From: Rhodospirillaceae bacterium
GTDB taxonomy: Bacteria > Pseudomonadota > Alphaproteobacteria > Dongiales > Dongiaceae
Direction: 5' to 3'
Assembly: GCA_016794165.1 (NCBI GenBank)
Contig: JAEUKV010000261.1
Span: forward strand, 1-47,222
Length of the DNA: 47,222 bases
Under the pieces are notes generated by a model. It saw only the letters and a program-made list of their open reading frames with translations. It was not told the DNA's origin and made no database searches. Shown here in pieces: positions 25,596 through 34,490 of this stretch. Position 1 is the stretch's first letter. Every line of letters begins with the position of its first letter. A program made the position numbers and the translations under genes.

Positions 25596-25821
25596 CGGCG
25601 CGCCGGTCACCGGCACGGTCCTGTGGTTCAAAGCAGTCAAAGGATATGGCTTCGTCAAGCCCGATGACGGCGGCGCCGATGTCTTCGTGCATGTGGCCGA
25701 ACTGGCGGCCTCCGGCCTGGAGAGCCTCAACGAGGGTGAGCGGATCGGTTTCCAGCGCGCCAGCCACGGCGACGGCCGCTTCTACGCCATCGCCATCGGC
25801 AGGATCGGCCCGGCGGATTGA
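25573..25821 (+). CDS. Cold-shock domain (CspA-like) protein
   Basis: An 82-residue single-stranded nucleic-acid-binding protein. The cold-shock fold is [20 protein letters not shown] with RNP1-type KGYGFV and RNP2-type VFVHV, but the C-terminal half is more divergent than in CspA. The ATG at 25573 overlaps the end of the upstream permease gene by 23 bases, without an obvious ribosome binding site. Translation is therefore probably coupled to the transporter operon. A strong terminator follows immediately. No cold-regulatory 5' leader is possible at this position. Confidence 0.85.
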   Translation: MSPAAESNGAPVTGTVLWFKAVKGYGFVKPDDGGADVFVHVAELAASGLESLNEGERIGFQRASHGDGRFYAIAIGRIGPAD

Positions 25822-25829
25822 ACAAAAAG

Positions 25830-25855
25830 AAACGGCCCGGTTTCCCGGGCCGTTT
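25830..25855. terminator. Bidirectional rho-independent terminator
   Basis: Perfect eleven-base inverted repeat AAACGGCCCGG / CCGGGCCGTTT with a four-base loop, followed by TTCC. On the minus strand it is followed by TTCTTTTTG. It ends both the transporter/cold-shock operon and the convergent solute-binding protein gene. Confidence 0.85.
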
Positions 25856-25877
25856 CCTCGTCTGGTTGTGGCCGGAC

Positions 25878-27572
25878 CTACTTGTCCCACCACATGTTTT
25901 CGCAGAAGTAATATTCCGTCGGGTGCGGCTCATAGCCCTTCAGCTGCTTGTCGAAGGGCTGGTAGCTCTGGCGCCAGAGCGGCTGCACGATCGGTCCGTC
26001 TTCCTGCATCAAGGTTTCGATTTCCTTGACCACGGCCCTGCGCGCTTCGATATCGACGATGCCTTCCGCCTTGGTCAGCAGCTCGTCGAATTTCGGGTTG
26101 GCGTAGTCGCTCTCGTTCCAGGGAACGCCGGTCCGGTAGGCGAGCCCGAGCACCATGATGCCGAGCGGGCGGTGCGTCCACACGGTGAAGCCGAACGGTA
26201 CCTGGGTCCAGACGTCCCAGTACTGGGCCGACGGCAGAACGGTCAGTTTCACCCGGATGCCGGCCTCGGCCCATTGCTGGACCATCGCCTGGCAGGCGGT
26301 CGGCTCCCAATCGGGGTCCTTCTTGGCATGCAGTTCGACATCGATGCCATCCGGGTGCCCGGCTTCCGCCAGCAGCTTCTTGGCGGCCTCGACATCGCGC
26401 GGCATCGGCATGTCGGTGAACTCGGCATGCACCGGCGAGACGTGATGGTGCTGAGCCGGGGTGCCCAATTCGCCATAGGCGATCTTGGAAACCGCCTCGC
26501 AATCGATCGCGAGACGCATCGCCTTGCGGACCCGGGGATCGTCGAACGGCTTGGCGCCGACCTTCATGCGGGCAACCGCCGTCTGCGCCGTGTTGATCTT
26601 GTGCAGCTCGACATGATCTAGTTTCTGCACGCTGGGATAGATCTTGATGTCGGCGTCATAGAGACCGTCGACCTGCTTCGAGGCCAGAGCCGCGAGCTTG
26701 GTCGCCGGGTCGTCGCCGAGATCGATGAACTGCACTTCGTCGAGGAACGGTCCCTCGCCCCAGTAGTCGGCCCGGGCCTTGAGCACGGCCTTCTTGCCGA
26801 CCTCGATCTCGACCGGTTCGAACGCACCGGTACCGATGGAACCCACACCCCACTTGCCTTCGTCCTTGGGATGCAGAACCAGGGCCGGATAGTGGAACAG
26901 GTTTTCCGGCATGGCGAGGGTCGAGGACTGACCATTGAGACGGATGGTGTAGTCGTCTACCTGCTCGATGGCGTTGGCATCCCACAACTCAGTGGTCATC
27001 TTCGGATTGCCGGCCTCGTCCTTCTCGCCGGTCTCGACTTCCTTCAGCATGAAGCCCTGAAGCAGGCCCAGCACCGAGGAGCCGACATTTGGATCGACCC
27101 AGCGCTTGATGTTCCAGACGATATGTTCGGCATTGAGGCTATCGCCGTTCGACCACTTGACGTCCTTGCGCAGCCGGAGCGTCCATGTCTTGAGGTCTTC
27201 GCTCGGTTCCCAGCTTTCCAGCAGGATCGGCACCGTGATGCCATCGTTCCGAGTACGGGTAAGATAGTCGTTGGCCTGGCGCACAACATTGGAATCATAA
27301 ACCCAGGAGAACGTCGCCGGATTGTCAACGGCCGGCACGCGGGCGCCGATCCGCAGGACGCCACCCTTCTTCGGTGTCTGTGCCTGGGCGGCACCAATCA
27401 GATCGCCACCCATGACCTTGCCGGCGATGGCATAGGCAGTACCGGCGCTCATGCCCAACAGCGTGGCGGTGCGCAGGAAGTCGCGGCGACCGATGCGTCG
27501 CTTCTCCAACTGCTCGACCAATCCGGGGATCTCCGGATGGTACCCATCGCCCTTGCCAGATCGAAACGTCAT
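25878..27572 (-). CDS. ABC transporter substrate-binding protein, family 5 (peptide/nickel type), Tat-exported
   Basis: A 564-residue periplasmic solute-binding protein of the DppA/OppA family. The N terminus has a Tat signal, RRDFLRTATLLG at residues 29-40, with cleavage probably near AQAQ at about 65. The mature part starts GGVLRIGARVP and has the family region DLKTWTLRLRKDVKWSNGD. Such proteins bind peptides, opines, nickel or other solutes; the ligand is not predictable. The ATG at 27572 has GGGAGG six bases upstream. It is an orphan: no cognate permease or ATPase gene is adjacent, so those must lie elsewhere or it works with another system. Confidence 0.9.
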   Translation of the reverse strand: MTFRSGKGDGYHPEIPGLVEQLEKRRIGRRDFLRTATLLGMSAGTAYAIAGKVMGGDLIGAAQAQTPKKGGVLRIGARVPAVDNPATFSWVYDSNVVRQANDYLTRTRNDGITVPILLESWEPSEDLKTWTLRLRKDVKWSNGDSLNAEHIVWNIKRWVDPNVGSSVLGLLQGFMLKEVETGEKDEAGNPKMTTELWDANAIEQVDDYTIRLNGQSSTLAMPENLFHYPALVLHPKDEGKWGVGSIGTGAFEPVEIEVGKKAVLKARADYWGEGPFLDEVQFIDLGDDPATKLAALASKQVDGLYDADIKIYPSVQKLDHVELHKINTAQTAVARMKVGAKPFDDPRVRKAMRLAIDCEAVSKIAYGELGTPAQHHHVSPVHAEFTDMPMPRDVEAAKKLLAEAGHPDGIDVELHAKKDPDWEPTACQAMVQQWAEAGIRVKLTVLPSAQYWDVWTQVPFGFTVWTHRPLGIMVLGLAYRTGVPWNESDYANPKFDELLTKAEGIVDIEARRAVVKEIETLMQEDGPIVQPLWRQSYQPFDKQLKGYEPHPTEYYFCENMWWDK

Positions 27573-27974
27573 ATCAAACCTCCCTTTGGTGAAACTTCCC
27601 TGTACGGCGCCAGCTTCGTCATGAGGCCGGCAATCCGGTGCAACCGCCATTTGTTTTAGGAACGCCCACCCTGGTTCGCTCCGTTTGGTCTCGCCCGATA
27701 GCCTCGGGCTGGCGGCGTCCCGTTAATCTTAGTTGCATACAGTCTCGACCGAAAATCATTCCAACGTCAATCATGCATGCAAAAAACGCATCCTGTCCTG
27801 ATCCTGGCTCATCGGACGGTGTCCAGGCCACAGTGCCGCATTTCACCCGCCGATGCCGGGATCGTACCCGCTCCTTGCGGCCGGATCACGGCGACCGGGG
27901 CTTGCCGCAGCGTCTGCGACGCGCTATTGCCGGCTGGCAGGCGGATTTCCGCCATCGAATGCCAAAGAGGCCCC
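27573..27974. promoter_or_regulatory. Divergent intergenic region upstream of ribB and the solute-binding protein gene
   Basis: Four hundred bases without a supported gene. Short frames across it have no recognisable content. I looked for an FMN riboswitch before ribB, with its conserved GGGTGAAATTCC and GGCGGTGAT blocks, and did not find one. An AT-richer stretch near 27725-27790 is the likeliest promoter area. Confidence 0.3.
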
Positions 27975-29054
27975 ATGACCACCAAGCTTGACCGCATCGA
28001 AGACGCCATTGCCGCCATTGCCGCCGGGCACCCGGTCATTGTGGTGGATGACGAGGACCGGGAGAACGAAGGCGACCTGATCATGGCCGCCGGCAAGGCC
28101 ACTCCGGAACATGTTGCGTTTTTCATCCGGCATACCAGCGGTATCTTGTGTACCCCTCTCACCCGGGCCGACGCCCGGCGGCTCCACCTCACCCCCATGG
28201 TGGCGGACAACGTCGCCCCCCATGCGACCGCCTTCACCGTCTCGATCGACTATGCCAAGGACCTCACCACGGGGATCTCGGCCCAGGAGCGCTGCGCCTG
28301 CATTCGCGCCCTCGCGAACCCCAATGTCGGGGCGGAGGATTTCGTCCGCCCGGGGCACATCTTTCCCCTGATCGCCCGCGACGGCGGCGTGCTCATCCGA
28401 TCCGGCCATACCGAGGCGGCGGTGGACATGGCGCGCTTGGCCGGCCTGCCGCCGGTCGGGCTCATCGCCGAACTGGTTAACGACGACGGTACGGTCAAGC
28501 GCCTGCCCGACATCATGACCTTTGCCGCGGAACACAAGCTGCTGGTGGTGTCGATCGACGAACTCATCGCCTATCGCCAGCAGCGGGAGTCGCTGATCAC
28601 CCGCGTTTCCGAAGGCGAGGTCGCGACCGCGATCGGCCCGGCGCGCGCGATCGTCTATTCCACGGCCTTCGACGCCGCGCACCACATCGCCATCGTGCAT
28701 GGGGATATCGGCGACGGCGAGGACATCGTCATCCGCCTGCAACAGGAAGAGGCGGTCGCCGATGTGTTCGATCCCGAGCATGGCAGCGTGATGCGCGCCC
28801 TGAAGCTGATCAAGGCGGCCGGCCGCGGTATCGTCATCTACTTGCGCGAAGGCGCCGTGGGCGTTCAGCCCGCGATCCGGCAAGCCGCCGGCAGCGAGGC
28901 ATCGCGGCTCGAACAATGGCGCGAGATCGGCCTGGGGGCGCAGATTCTGAAGGATCTTGGGGTCAAGTCGATCCGCGTGCTGGCGACGAAGGAACGCCAG
29001 TATATGGGCCTGTCCGGCTTCGGCGTGGAGATCCTCAGCACCGAGCGGCTGTAA
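27975..29054 (+). CDS. ribB: 3,4-dihydroxy-2-butanone 4-phosphate synthase with degenerate GTP cyclohydrolase II-like domain (RibBX type)
   Basis: A 359-residue cytosolic enzyme that makes the four-carbon precursor of riboflavin from ribulose 5-phosphate. The N-terminal RibB domain (about 1-205) is complete: DDEDRENEGDLIMAA, HTSGILCTPL and RSGHTEAAVDMARLAG. The remaining 150 residues look like GTP cyclohydrolase II but lack the zinc triad normally found in SECLTGD ... CDCG. This half is therefore probably not catalytic for GTP. A separate RibA is expected elsewhere. Start: ATG 27975 with GAGG four bases upstream; the longer frame from 27777 has no support. Followed at once by an SDR gene. Confidence 0.92.
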   Translation: MTTKLDRIEDAIAAIAAGHPVIVVDDEDRENEGDLIMAAGKATPEHVAFFIRHTSGILCTPLTRADARRLHLTPMVADNVAPHATAFTVSIDYAKDLTTGISAQERCACIRALANPNVGAEDFVRPGHIFPLIARDGGVLIRSGHTEAAVDMARLAGLPPVGLIAELVNDDGTVKRLPDIMTFAAEHKLLVVSIDELIAYRQQRESLITRVSEGEVATAIGPARAIVYSTAFDAAHHIAIVHGDIGDGEDIVIRLQQEEAVADVFDPEHGSVMRALKLIKAAGRGIVIYLREGAVGVQPAIRQAAGSEASRLEQWREIGLGAQILKDLGVKSIRVLATKERQYMGLSGFGVEILSTERL

Positions 29055-29058
29055 TCGC

Positions 29059-29832
29059 ATGGCCATGACGCCTTCCGCGCAGACAGCTTTCGTGACCGGT
29101 GGTGCCAAGCGGCTGGGCCGCGCCATCGCTCTCAAACTCGCCGAACACGGCTACGACGTCGCGATCCACTACCACAGTTCGCGGCACGAGGCGGCGGAGA
29201 CAGCCCGCGCAATCGAGCTTCTCGGGCGAAGGGCACATGTCGTCCAGGCGGACCTCTGCCAGGAGAGCGAGGTGGTATCGCTCCTTCCGGCCGTCAACCG
29301 AGCCCTCGGCCCGGTTCACTGTCTGGTCAACAACGCTTCGGTCTTCGAAATGGACAAGATCGACAGCGTGACCCGGGAGAGCTGGGACCGGCATATCGAA
29401 ACCAATCTCCGTGCGCCCCTGGTCCTGTCGCAGGCCTTCGCCCGGCAATTGCCGCCGGATGCCGCCGGCAACATCATCAACATGCTCGACCAGCGGGTCT
29501 GGAAGCTGACCCCCTATTTCATGTCCTACACGGTCGCCAAGATGGGCCTGTGGACGCTGACCCGGACCCTGGCCCTCGCTCTGGCACCGAACATCCGGGT
29601 GAATGCCATCGGCCCCGGCCCAACCCTGCCCAGCCCCCGCCAAAGCGCCGAGCAATTCGCGGCGCAGGCGGCGGCCATGCCGCTGGGACATGGGGCCACG
29701 CCGGAAGAGGTCGCGGCAGCGGCGCTCTACATCTTGTCGTCGCCATCCATGACCGGACAAATGCTAGCATTGGACGGCGGCGAGCACCTCGGCTGGCAGG
29801 TGCCGAACAAGGGGTTCCAGCCGAAGGAATAG
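29059..29832 (+). CDS. FolM/pteridine reductase-like short-chain dehydrogenase
   Basis: A 257-residue SDR enzyme. The nucleotide motif is TGGAKRLGRAIA, where TGxxKR-x-G is typical of pteridine reductases, followed by NNASVFEMD and catalytic Y-x3-K in SYTVAKMGL. The serine usual in the catalytic triad appears replaced in NMLDQRVW. Family members (FolM, PTR1) reduce dihydromonapterin or dihydrofolate with NADPH. Its place five bases after ribB and just before folB supports a pterin substrate. The start is ATG 29059; a second in-frame ATG follows at 29065, and neither has a clear ribosome binding site, suggesting coupling to ribB. Confidence 0.8.
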   Translation: MAMTPSAQTAFVTGGAKRLGRAIALKLAEHGYDVAIHYHSSRHEAAETARAIELLGRRAHVVQADLCQESEVVSLLPAVNRALGPVHCLVNNASVFEMDKIDSVTRESWDRHIETNLRAPLVLSQAFARQLPPDAAGNIINMLDQRVWKLTPYFMSYTVAKMGLWTLTRTLALALAPNIRVNAIGPGPTLPSPRQSAEQFAAQAAAMPLGHGATPEEVAAAALYILSSPSMTGQMLALDGGEHLGWQVPNKGFQPKE

Positions 29833-29979
29833 TGGTGCTGCGGCAATAGCCAGGAAACCGGCCGGCGCCTATAATGCCGGACATTCATGCGGGCCCCAGG
29901 GTGCGGCCCTCCGATCCACCTCCATCGCCCCAGAGCGCGGCGCTTGGCGGGTGACCCAGTTGCGGATCGAGGAGGTCCA

Positions 29980-30387
29980 ATGGCCATGAAACCAGTTGAA
30001 AAGATCGCCCCACTGCCGAATCCGGCCACGGTTCCGACCATGCGGGTGTTCATCCGTGACCTGGTGCTGCCGTGCAGCATCGGCATTCACCAGCATGAAC
30101 GCCTGGCCCAGCAGCGGATCCAGATCAATGTCGAGATGACTTGCGTGGAGCATCCCAACATCAATGACGACGTCGACAACGTCGTTTGCTACGCAACGGC
30201 GGTCATGGGGATCAAGGCCGTGGTAGCCGACGGCCACACCAATCTGGTGGAAACCCTGGCCGACCGCGTGGCCGAAGTCTGCCTGCGCGACCACCGGGTG
30301 CTGAGTGCCAAGGTCCGGATCGACAAGCTGGAAGTCTTTCGCGAAGCCTATAGCGTCGGTGTCGAGATTGAGCGCCACCGTGCCTGA
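29980..30387 (+). CDS. folB: Dihydroneopterin aldolase
   Basis: A 135-residue cytosolic enzyme of folate synthesis that converts 7,8-dihydroneopterin to 6-hydroxymethyl-dihydropterin and glycolaldehyde. Family features are VFIRDLVLPCSIGIHQHER at the start of the fold, then NLVETLADRVAEVCL with the conserved glutamate, and a late VRIDKLEVF with the catalytic-type lysine. The ATG at 29980 or 29986 follows GGAGG. It lies 147 bases after the FolM-like gene. Confidence 0.92.
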   Translation: MAMKPVEKIAPLPNPATVPTMRVFIRDLVLPCSIGIHQHERLAQQRIQINVEMTCVEHPNINDDVDNVVCYATAVMGIKAVVADGHTNLVETLADRVAEVCLRDHRVLSAKVRIDKLEVFREAYSVGVEIERHRA

Positions 30388-30785
30388 AACCTGGGGCCGG
30401 TGGTTTCTGCGAGGGCCGGCTCCGCAGGCGGTCGATTTGCCTCGTTTTCATCAAAAGTTAAGCCTTTCAGGCCTCTAAAGGGCGAATCCTGAGCCAAGTT
30501 GTTCACATCGCCGAGGGCGAGTCCAATGCCGTGGCAAGAGTCAAGTACAAATCCCTTTAGTGACCATGATGTTGCAGATGTATCGATATAAGCTTATCAA
30601 AAACAAATAGTTAGGAATTCTGCCCGTTTTTTGTGCAGACAGAACGAGGGCCCGGTTAACTGGGATGGCGGATTGGCAGGATCCGGATATCGACAGACTT
30701 ATCCACAGAATTGGTGGATATCCCTGAAGTGACCTTTGCTTGCCCCACATGCTAGTGTCGAACGGCCTGAATTGCCGGATTATCG
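30388..30785. other. AT-richer intergenic region with a DnaA box upstream of uvrC
   Basis: Nearly 400 bases without a supported gene, noticeably AT-richer than the rest, especially 30575-30635. It holds one perfect DnaA box (TTATCCACA, 30699-30707), a one-mismatch match (TTGTTCACA, about 30499-30507), and a weaker inverted match in TGGTGGATAT next to the perfect box. Three GANTC sites lie at 30484, 30519 and 30538. It could be a DnaA-controlled promoter for uvrC or a replication-related site. Confidence 0.45.
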
Positions 30786-32771
30786 ATGCCGGATTCCGCG
30801 GCCAATATTCCGTTTTGCGACAAGCCGATGGGCATGATTGACGATCCAGAACATGCAGAAGAAGTGACCGAGGACGCGCCAGCGGCGCGGGTTCGGCGGC
30901 CCAGCCGCCTGGCGCAGGGCGCCGCCATCATCAAGGCCAAGATGCGTACCCTCCCCGGGGCCCCGGGGTGCTACCGGATGATCTCGGCCGGCGGCGAGGT
31001 CCTCTATGTCGGCAAGGCCAAGGACCTCCGCAAGCGGGTCACCTCCTACACCATGCCCAACCGGCAGCCCAACCGGATCCAGCGCATGATCGCCGAGACG
31101 GCGACCATGGAGTTCATGACGACCCATACCGAGGTCGAGGCGCTGCTGCTGGAAGCCAACCTCATCAAGCGCTACCGGCCGCGCTTCAACGTGCTGCTGC
31201 GGGACGACAAGAGCTTTCCCTATATCCTGATCACCGCCGATCATCCGGCGCCGCAGATCACCAAGCACCGCGGTGCCCGTGGCCGACCGGGACAGTATTT
31301 CGGGCCCTTCGCCTCTGCCGGGGCGGTCAACCGCACCATCGTCGCCCTGCAGCGCGCCTTTCTGCTGCGCCCCTGTTCCGATTCGATCTTCTCCAGCCGC
31401 ACGCGGCCCTGCCTGCAATACCAGATCAAGCGCTGTTCGGCCCCCTGCGTCGGCCGCATCTCGGAAGCCGACTACGCGACCCTGGTCGAAGAAGCGCGCG
31501 ACTTCCTGACCGGCAAGAGCGACAAGGTCAAGCAGCGCCTCAGCGCGGAAATGCAGGCGGCATCGGATGCACTTGAGTTCGAGCGCGCCGCCAGACTGCG
31601 TGACCGTGTCCAGGCCCTTGCCCTGATTCAGAGCCGGCAGGACATTTATCTGGAGGGCGTCGAGGAGGCCGACATCATCGCCGCCTATCATGAAAGCGGC
31701 CATACCTGCATCCAGGTGTTCTTCTTCCGCAATCACGGCAATTACGGCAACCGCGCCTATTTTCCGGCCCATGACAAGACCGCCGAACCACCGGAGATCC
31801 TGGCGGCGTTCCTGGCCCAGTTCTATGAGAACAAGACGCCGCCGCGGCTGATCCTGGTCAACGAGACCCCTGCGGAACTTGCACTCCTGACCGAGGCGCT
31901 GTCGTTGCGCGCCGGTGCCAGGGTGGAAATCCTGACGCCACGGCGCGGCGACAAGCGCAAGCCGGTCAATCATGCCCTGCTCAATGCCAAGGAGGCCCTC
32001 GCGCGGCGCATGGCGGAAACGGCCAGCCAGGCGAAGCTGATGTCAGCCATGGCGGAAGTATTCGAGTTGGAAGCACCGCCCAAGCGGATCGAGGTTTACG
32101 ACAACAGCCATATCTCCGGCACCAATGCCTATGGCTGCATGATCGTCGCCGGCCCCGACGGTTTCATGAAGAACCAGTACCGGAAATTCAGCATCAAGCC
32201 GGCCAACACGGATGCCGGCGAGGCCCCGATCGAACCTGGCGATGACTATGCCATGATGCGCCAGGTGCTGACCCGTCGCTTTACCCGCGCCCTGAAGGAA
32301 GATCCGGACGATACCCATGCCACCTGGCCGGACCTGGTCCTGATCGATGGCGGCCAGGGCCAGCTGTCGGTGACCATGGAGGTGTTTGCGGAACTCGGCA
32401 TCGACGACGTGGCCATCGCTGCCATCGCCAAGGGGCCGGACCGCAATGCCGGGCGAGAGCGATTCTTCATGCCGGATCGCGCGCCATTCAGCCTCGATCC
32501 CAAGCACCCGGTTCTCTATTACCTGCAGCGCCTGCGCGATGAGGCGCATCGCTTCGCCATCGGCACGCACCGCGCCAAACGGTCGGCGGACATCGCCAAG
32601 TCCCCCCTGGATGAGGTCGCCGGCATCGGCGCCAGGCGCAAGAAGGCACTGCTGATGCACTTCGGCTCCGCCCGCGCCGTGGCACAGGCGGGCCTCACCG
32701 ACCTCGCATCCGTCCCCGGCATATCGGAGACGGTCGCCCGCAAGATCTACGACCATTTCCACCAGGGTTGA
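30786..32771 (+). CDS. uvrC: Excinuclease ABC subunit C
   Basis: Nucleotide-excision-repair nuclease that makes both incisions around a lesion with UvrA and UvrB. The 661-residue protein has a GIY-YIG-type N-terminal nuclease domain ([20 protein letters not shown]), a cysteine-rich linker ([17 protein letters not shown]), and the UvrB-binding UVR motif near [15 protein letters not shown]. The RNase H-like C-terminal nuclease follows ([12 protein letters not shown] ... [11 protein letters not shown]), and tandem helix-hairpin-helix motifs close it ([25 protein letters not shown]). The ATG at 30786 has no clear ribosome binding site; internal ATGs at 30828 and 30834 are alternatives that would trim a non-conserved N-terminal tail. 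Confidence 0.96.
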   Translation: MPDSAANIPFCDKPMGMIDDPEHAEEVTEDAPAARVRRPSRLAQGAAIIKAKMRTLPGAPGCYRMISAGGEVLYVGKAKDLRKRVTSYTMPNRQPNRIQRMIAETATMEFMTTHTEVEALLLEANLIKRYRPRFNVLLRDDKSFPYILITADHPAPQITKHRGARGRPGQYFGPFASAGAVNRTIVALQRAFLLRPCSDSIFSSRTRPCLQYQIKRCSAPCVGRISEADYATLVEEARDFLTGKSDKVKQRLSAEMQAASDALEFERAARLRDRVQALALIQSRQDIYLEGVEEADIIAAYHESGHTCIQVFFFRNHGNYGNRAYFPAHDKTAEPPEILAAFLAQFYENKTPPRLILVNETPAELALLTEALSLRAGARVEILTPRRGDKRKPVNHALLNAKEALARRMAETASQAKLMSAMAEVFELEAPPKRIEVYDNSHISGTNAYGCMIVAGPDGFMKNQYRKFSIKPANTDAGEAPIEPGDDYAMMRQVLTRRFTRALKEDPDDTHATWPDLVLIDGGQGQLSVTMEVFAELGIDDVAIAAIAKGPDRNAGRERFFMPDRAPFSLDPKHPVLYYLQRLRDEAHRFAIGTHRAKRSADIAKSPLDEVAGIGARRKKALLMHFGSARAVAQAGLTDLASVPGISETVARKIYDHFHQG

Positions 32772-32783
32772 CGGCCTCCGCCG

Positions 32784-32799
32784 GGGGCGACGACGCCCC
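32784..32799 (+). terminator. Hairpin after uvrC
   Basis: Stem GGGGCG / CGCCCC with loop ACGA, followed by TTCC. GC-rich with almost no T-run, so only a possible attenuator between uvrC and pgsA. Confidence 0.3.
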
Positions 32800-32894
32800 T
32801 TCCCCGGCGCAAACGGGCTATGCGCCGGCCGCCTGTGACATGGCAATCCGTTCCTGCTAATGTCGCACCGGTTTCAGTCTCGCCGAAAGCCGCC

Positions 32895-33467
32895 ATGCCG
32901 AATATCGCCAACATCCTGACCTTGTCGCGGATCGCCGCCATCCCGCTGATCGCGGGCCTGCTCTTCCTGGAGCAGCCGGTTTTCCGCTGGTCCGCCCTGG
33001 TGCTGTTTGCGATCGCCTGCATCACCGATTTCTTCGACGGCTACATCGCGCGCCGGATGGATCAGGTTTCGGCCCTGGGCCGGTTCCTGGACCCCATCGC
33101 CGACAAGCTGGTGGTTGGCGCCATCCTGATGGCCATGGTGGCAACACAGCAGGTGAATGGCTGGTCGGTGCTGCCCGCCCTCATCATCATGTGCCGCGAG
33201 ATCATGGTTTCTGGCCTGCGCGAATACCTCGCCGAGCTGAAGGTCGGCGTGCCGGTCACCGTGCTGGCCAAATGGAAAACCACCGCCCAGATGGTGGCAC
33301 TGGGCTTCCTGATCGTCGGATCGGCCGGCCCGAGCTGGCTGCCGGTGATCGAGATCGGCGACGGGCTCCTGTGGCTGGCGGCGGCGCTCACCGTGGTCAC
33401 CGGCTACGACTACCTGCGCCTCGGCCTCAAGCACATGGCCGGCGACCTCACGAAGCCGCACGGATGA
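32895..33467 (+). CDS. pgsA: CDP-diacylglycerol-glycerol-3-phosphate 3-phosphatidyltransferase
   Basis: Inner-membrane enzyme that makes phosphatidylglycerophosphate, the first committed step to phosphatidylglycerol and cardiolipin. The 190-residue protein has about four to five hydrophobic helices and the full CDP-alcohol phosphatidyltransferase motif DG-x2-AR-x8-G-x3-D-x3-D, seen as FFDGYIARRMD followed by LGRFLDPIADK. The ATG at 32895 gives the usual N terminus MPNIANILTLSR; the upstream extension from 32820 is not conserved-looking. The stop overlaps the mobB start by four bases. The uvrC-pgsA order is common in alphaproteobacteria. Confidence 0.95.
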   Translation: MPNIANILTLSRIAAIPLIAGLLFLEQPVFRWSALVLFAIACITDFFDGYIARRMDQVSALGRFLDPIADKLVVGAILMAMVATQQVNGWSVLPALIIMCREIMVSGLREYLAELKVGVPVTVLAKWKTTAQMVALGFLIVGSAGPSWLPVIEIGDGLLWLAAALTVVTGYDYLRLGLKHMAGDLTKPHG

Positions 33468-33970
33468 AAATCCTCGGATTGGCCGGCTGGAGCGGTGCCG
33501 GCAAGACCACCTTGATGGCCAAACTGATCCCGGTTCTCACCGGTCGCGGATTCACGGTCTCGACCATGAAACATGCCCATCATGCCTTCGACATCGACAC
33601 GCCCGGCAAGGATTCGTACGTCCACCGCGCCGCCGGTGCCACCGAGGTAATGATCGCTTCCGGCAAGCGATGGGCGCTGATGCATGAGTTGCGCGACGCT
33701 CCGGAGCCGGATGCCGCGACGCTGATCGGCCACATGTCGCCGGTGGACCTGCTGTTGATCGAAGGGTTCAAGCAACAGCCCCACGACAAGATCGAGATCC
33801 ACCGCGCCGCCAATGGCAAGCCGTTGCTGTCGACCGGCGATCCCACCTATGTCGCCATCCTGTGCGATGGGCCAGTGCCGGAATCGCCGTTGCCGCAGAT
33901 CGATCTCAACGACATCGAGGCAATCGCCGATTTCGTGATCGCGCATTGCCGCCTTGGCAAGAACGGCTGA
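33464..33970 (+). CDS. mobB: Molybdopterin-guanine dinucleotide biosynthesis adapter protein MobB
   Basis: A 168-residue GTP-binding protein that assists MobA in forming the guanine dinucleotide molybdenum cofactor. P-loop GWSGAGKTT is at residues 8-16; TMKHAHHAFDIDTPGKDSY and LLLIEGFKQ are family hallmarks. It starts inside the pgsA stop (ATGA), so translation is coupled, and the TfoX-N gene follows directly after its stop. No mobA is in the window. Confidence 0.93.
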   Translation: MKILGLAGWSGAGKTTLMAKLIPVLTGRGFTVSTMKHAHHAFDIDTPGKDSYVHRAAGATEVMIASGKRWALMHELRDAPEPDAATLIGHMSPVDLLLIEGFKQQPHDKIEIHRAANGKPLLSTGDPTYVAILCDGPVPESPLPQIDLNDIEAIADFVIAHCRLGKNG

Positions 33971-34375
33971 ATGGCCGGGCCCCGGGCGAAGGCGATCGTC
34001 GCCGATCTCGATCGCCGGCTGACGCCGCTCGGACCATTCCGCGCCAAGCCCATGTTCAGTGGTTACGGCCTCTATCTCGATGGCGTGATCTTCGCACTGG
34101 TTCTGGGCGAAACCCTCTATCTCAAGGTCGACGACCGGAACCGCCCCGATTTCGCCCATGCCGGCAGCACGCCCTTCCGCTATGAAACCCGCAAGGGCGA
34201 AGTCACCGTCAACAGTTACTGGCGCTGTCCCGACGAGGTGCTGGCGCAGACGGGAACATTGCAGGAATGGGTCACCGGCGCGGTGGCTGCCAGCCGGCGC
34301 ATCGCGGCCACCAGGGCCCGCGCAGGCAAGTCCCGCCCAACCAAACGAAAACCGCGCCAAAATCCATTTCTTTGA
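33971..34375 (+). CDS. TfoX N-terminal domain protein
   Basis: A 134-residue protein with a TfoX/Sxy N-terminal domain (RAKPMFSGYGLYLDGVIFAL, then YLKVDDRN) and a basic C-terminal tail rich in arginine and lysine that could contact nucleic acid. It lacks the TfoX C-terminal domain of the competence regulator, so a competence role is not supported. It begins immediately after mobB and is probably in the same operon. Function unknown. Confidence 0.85.
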   Translation: MAGPRAKAIVADLDRRLTPLGPFRAKPMFSGYGLYLDGVIFALVLGETLYLKVDDRNRPDFAHAGSTPFRYETRKGEVTVNSYWRCPDEVLAQTGTLQEWVTGAVAASRRIAATRARAGKSRPTKRKPRQNPFL

Positions 34376-34490
34376 GTTTGCTTTCGCTGCGACGAAGTGC
34401 CCACGTTTCGCCACCCTTTCATCGCGGGGGGAAAGCCGTTAGAACGGGTCCAAACCCTTTTCCCGACGCCTTATCCTGATGGAGACGACA

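Noticed and set aside
27573-27974. FMN riboswitch upstream of ribB
   Set aside because: The conserved GGGTGAAATTCC and GGCGGTGAT blocks are absent on the plus strand. A GGGTGAAAT string exists only on the minus strand, without the rest of the element.
30541-30750. 69-codon minus-strand frame in the AT-rich gap before uvrC
   Set aside because: No ribosome binding site and no recognisable family. It covers the DnaA box and is probably noise.
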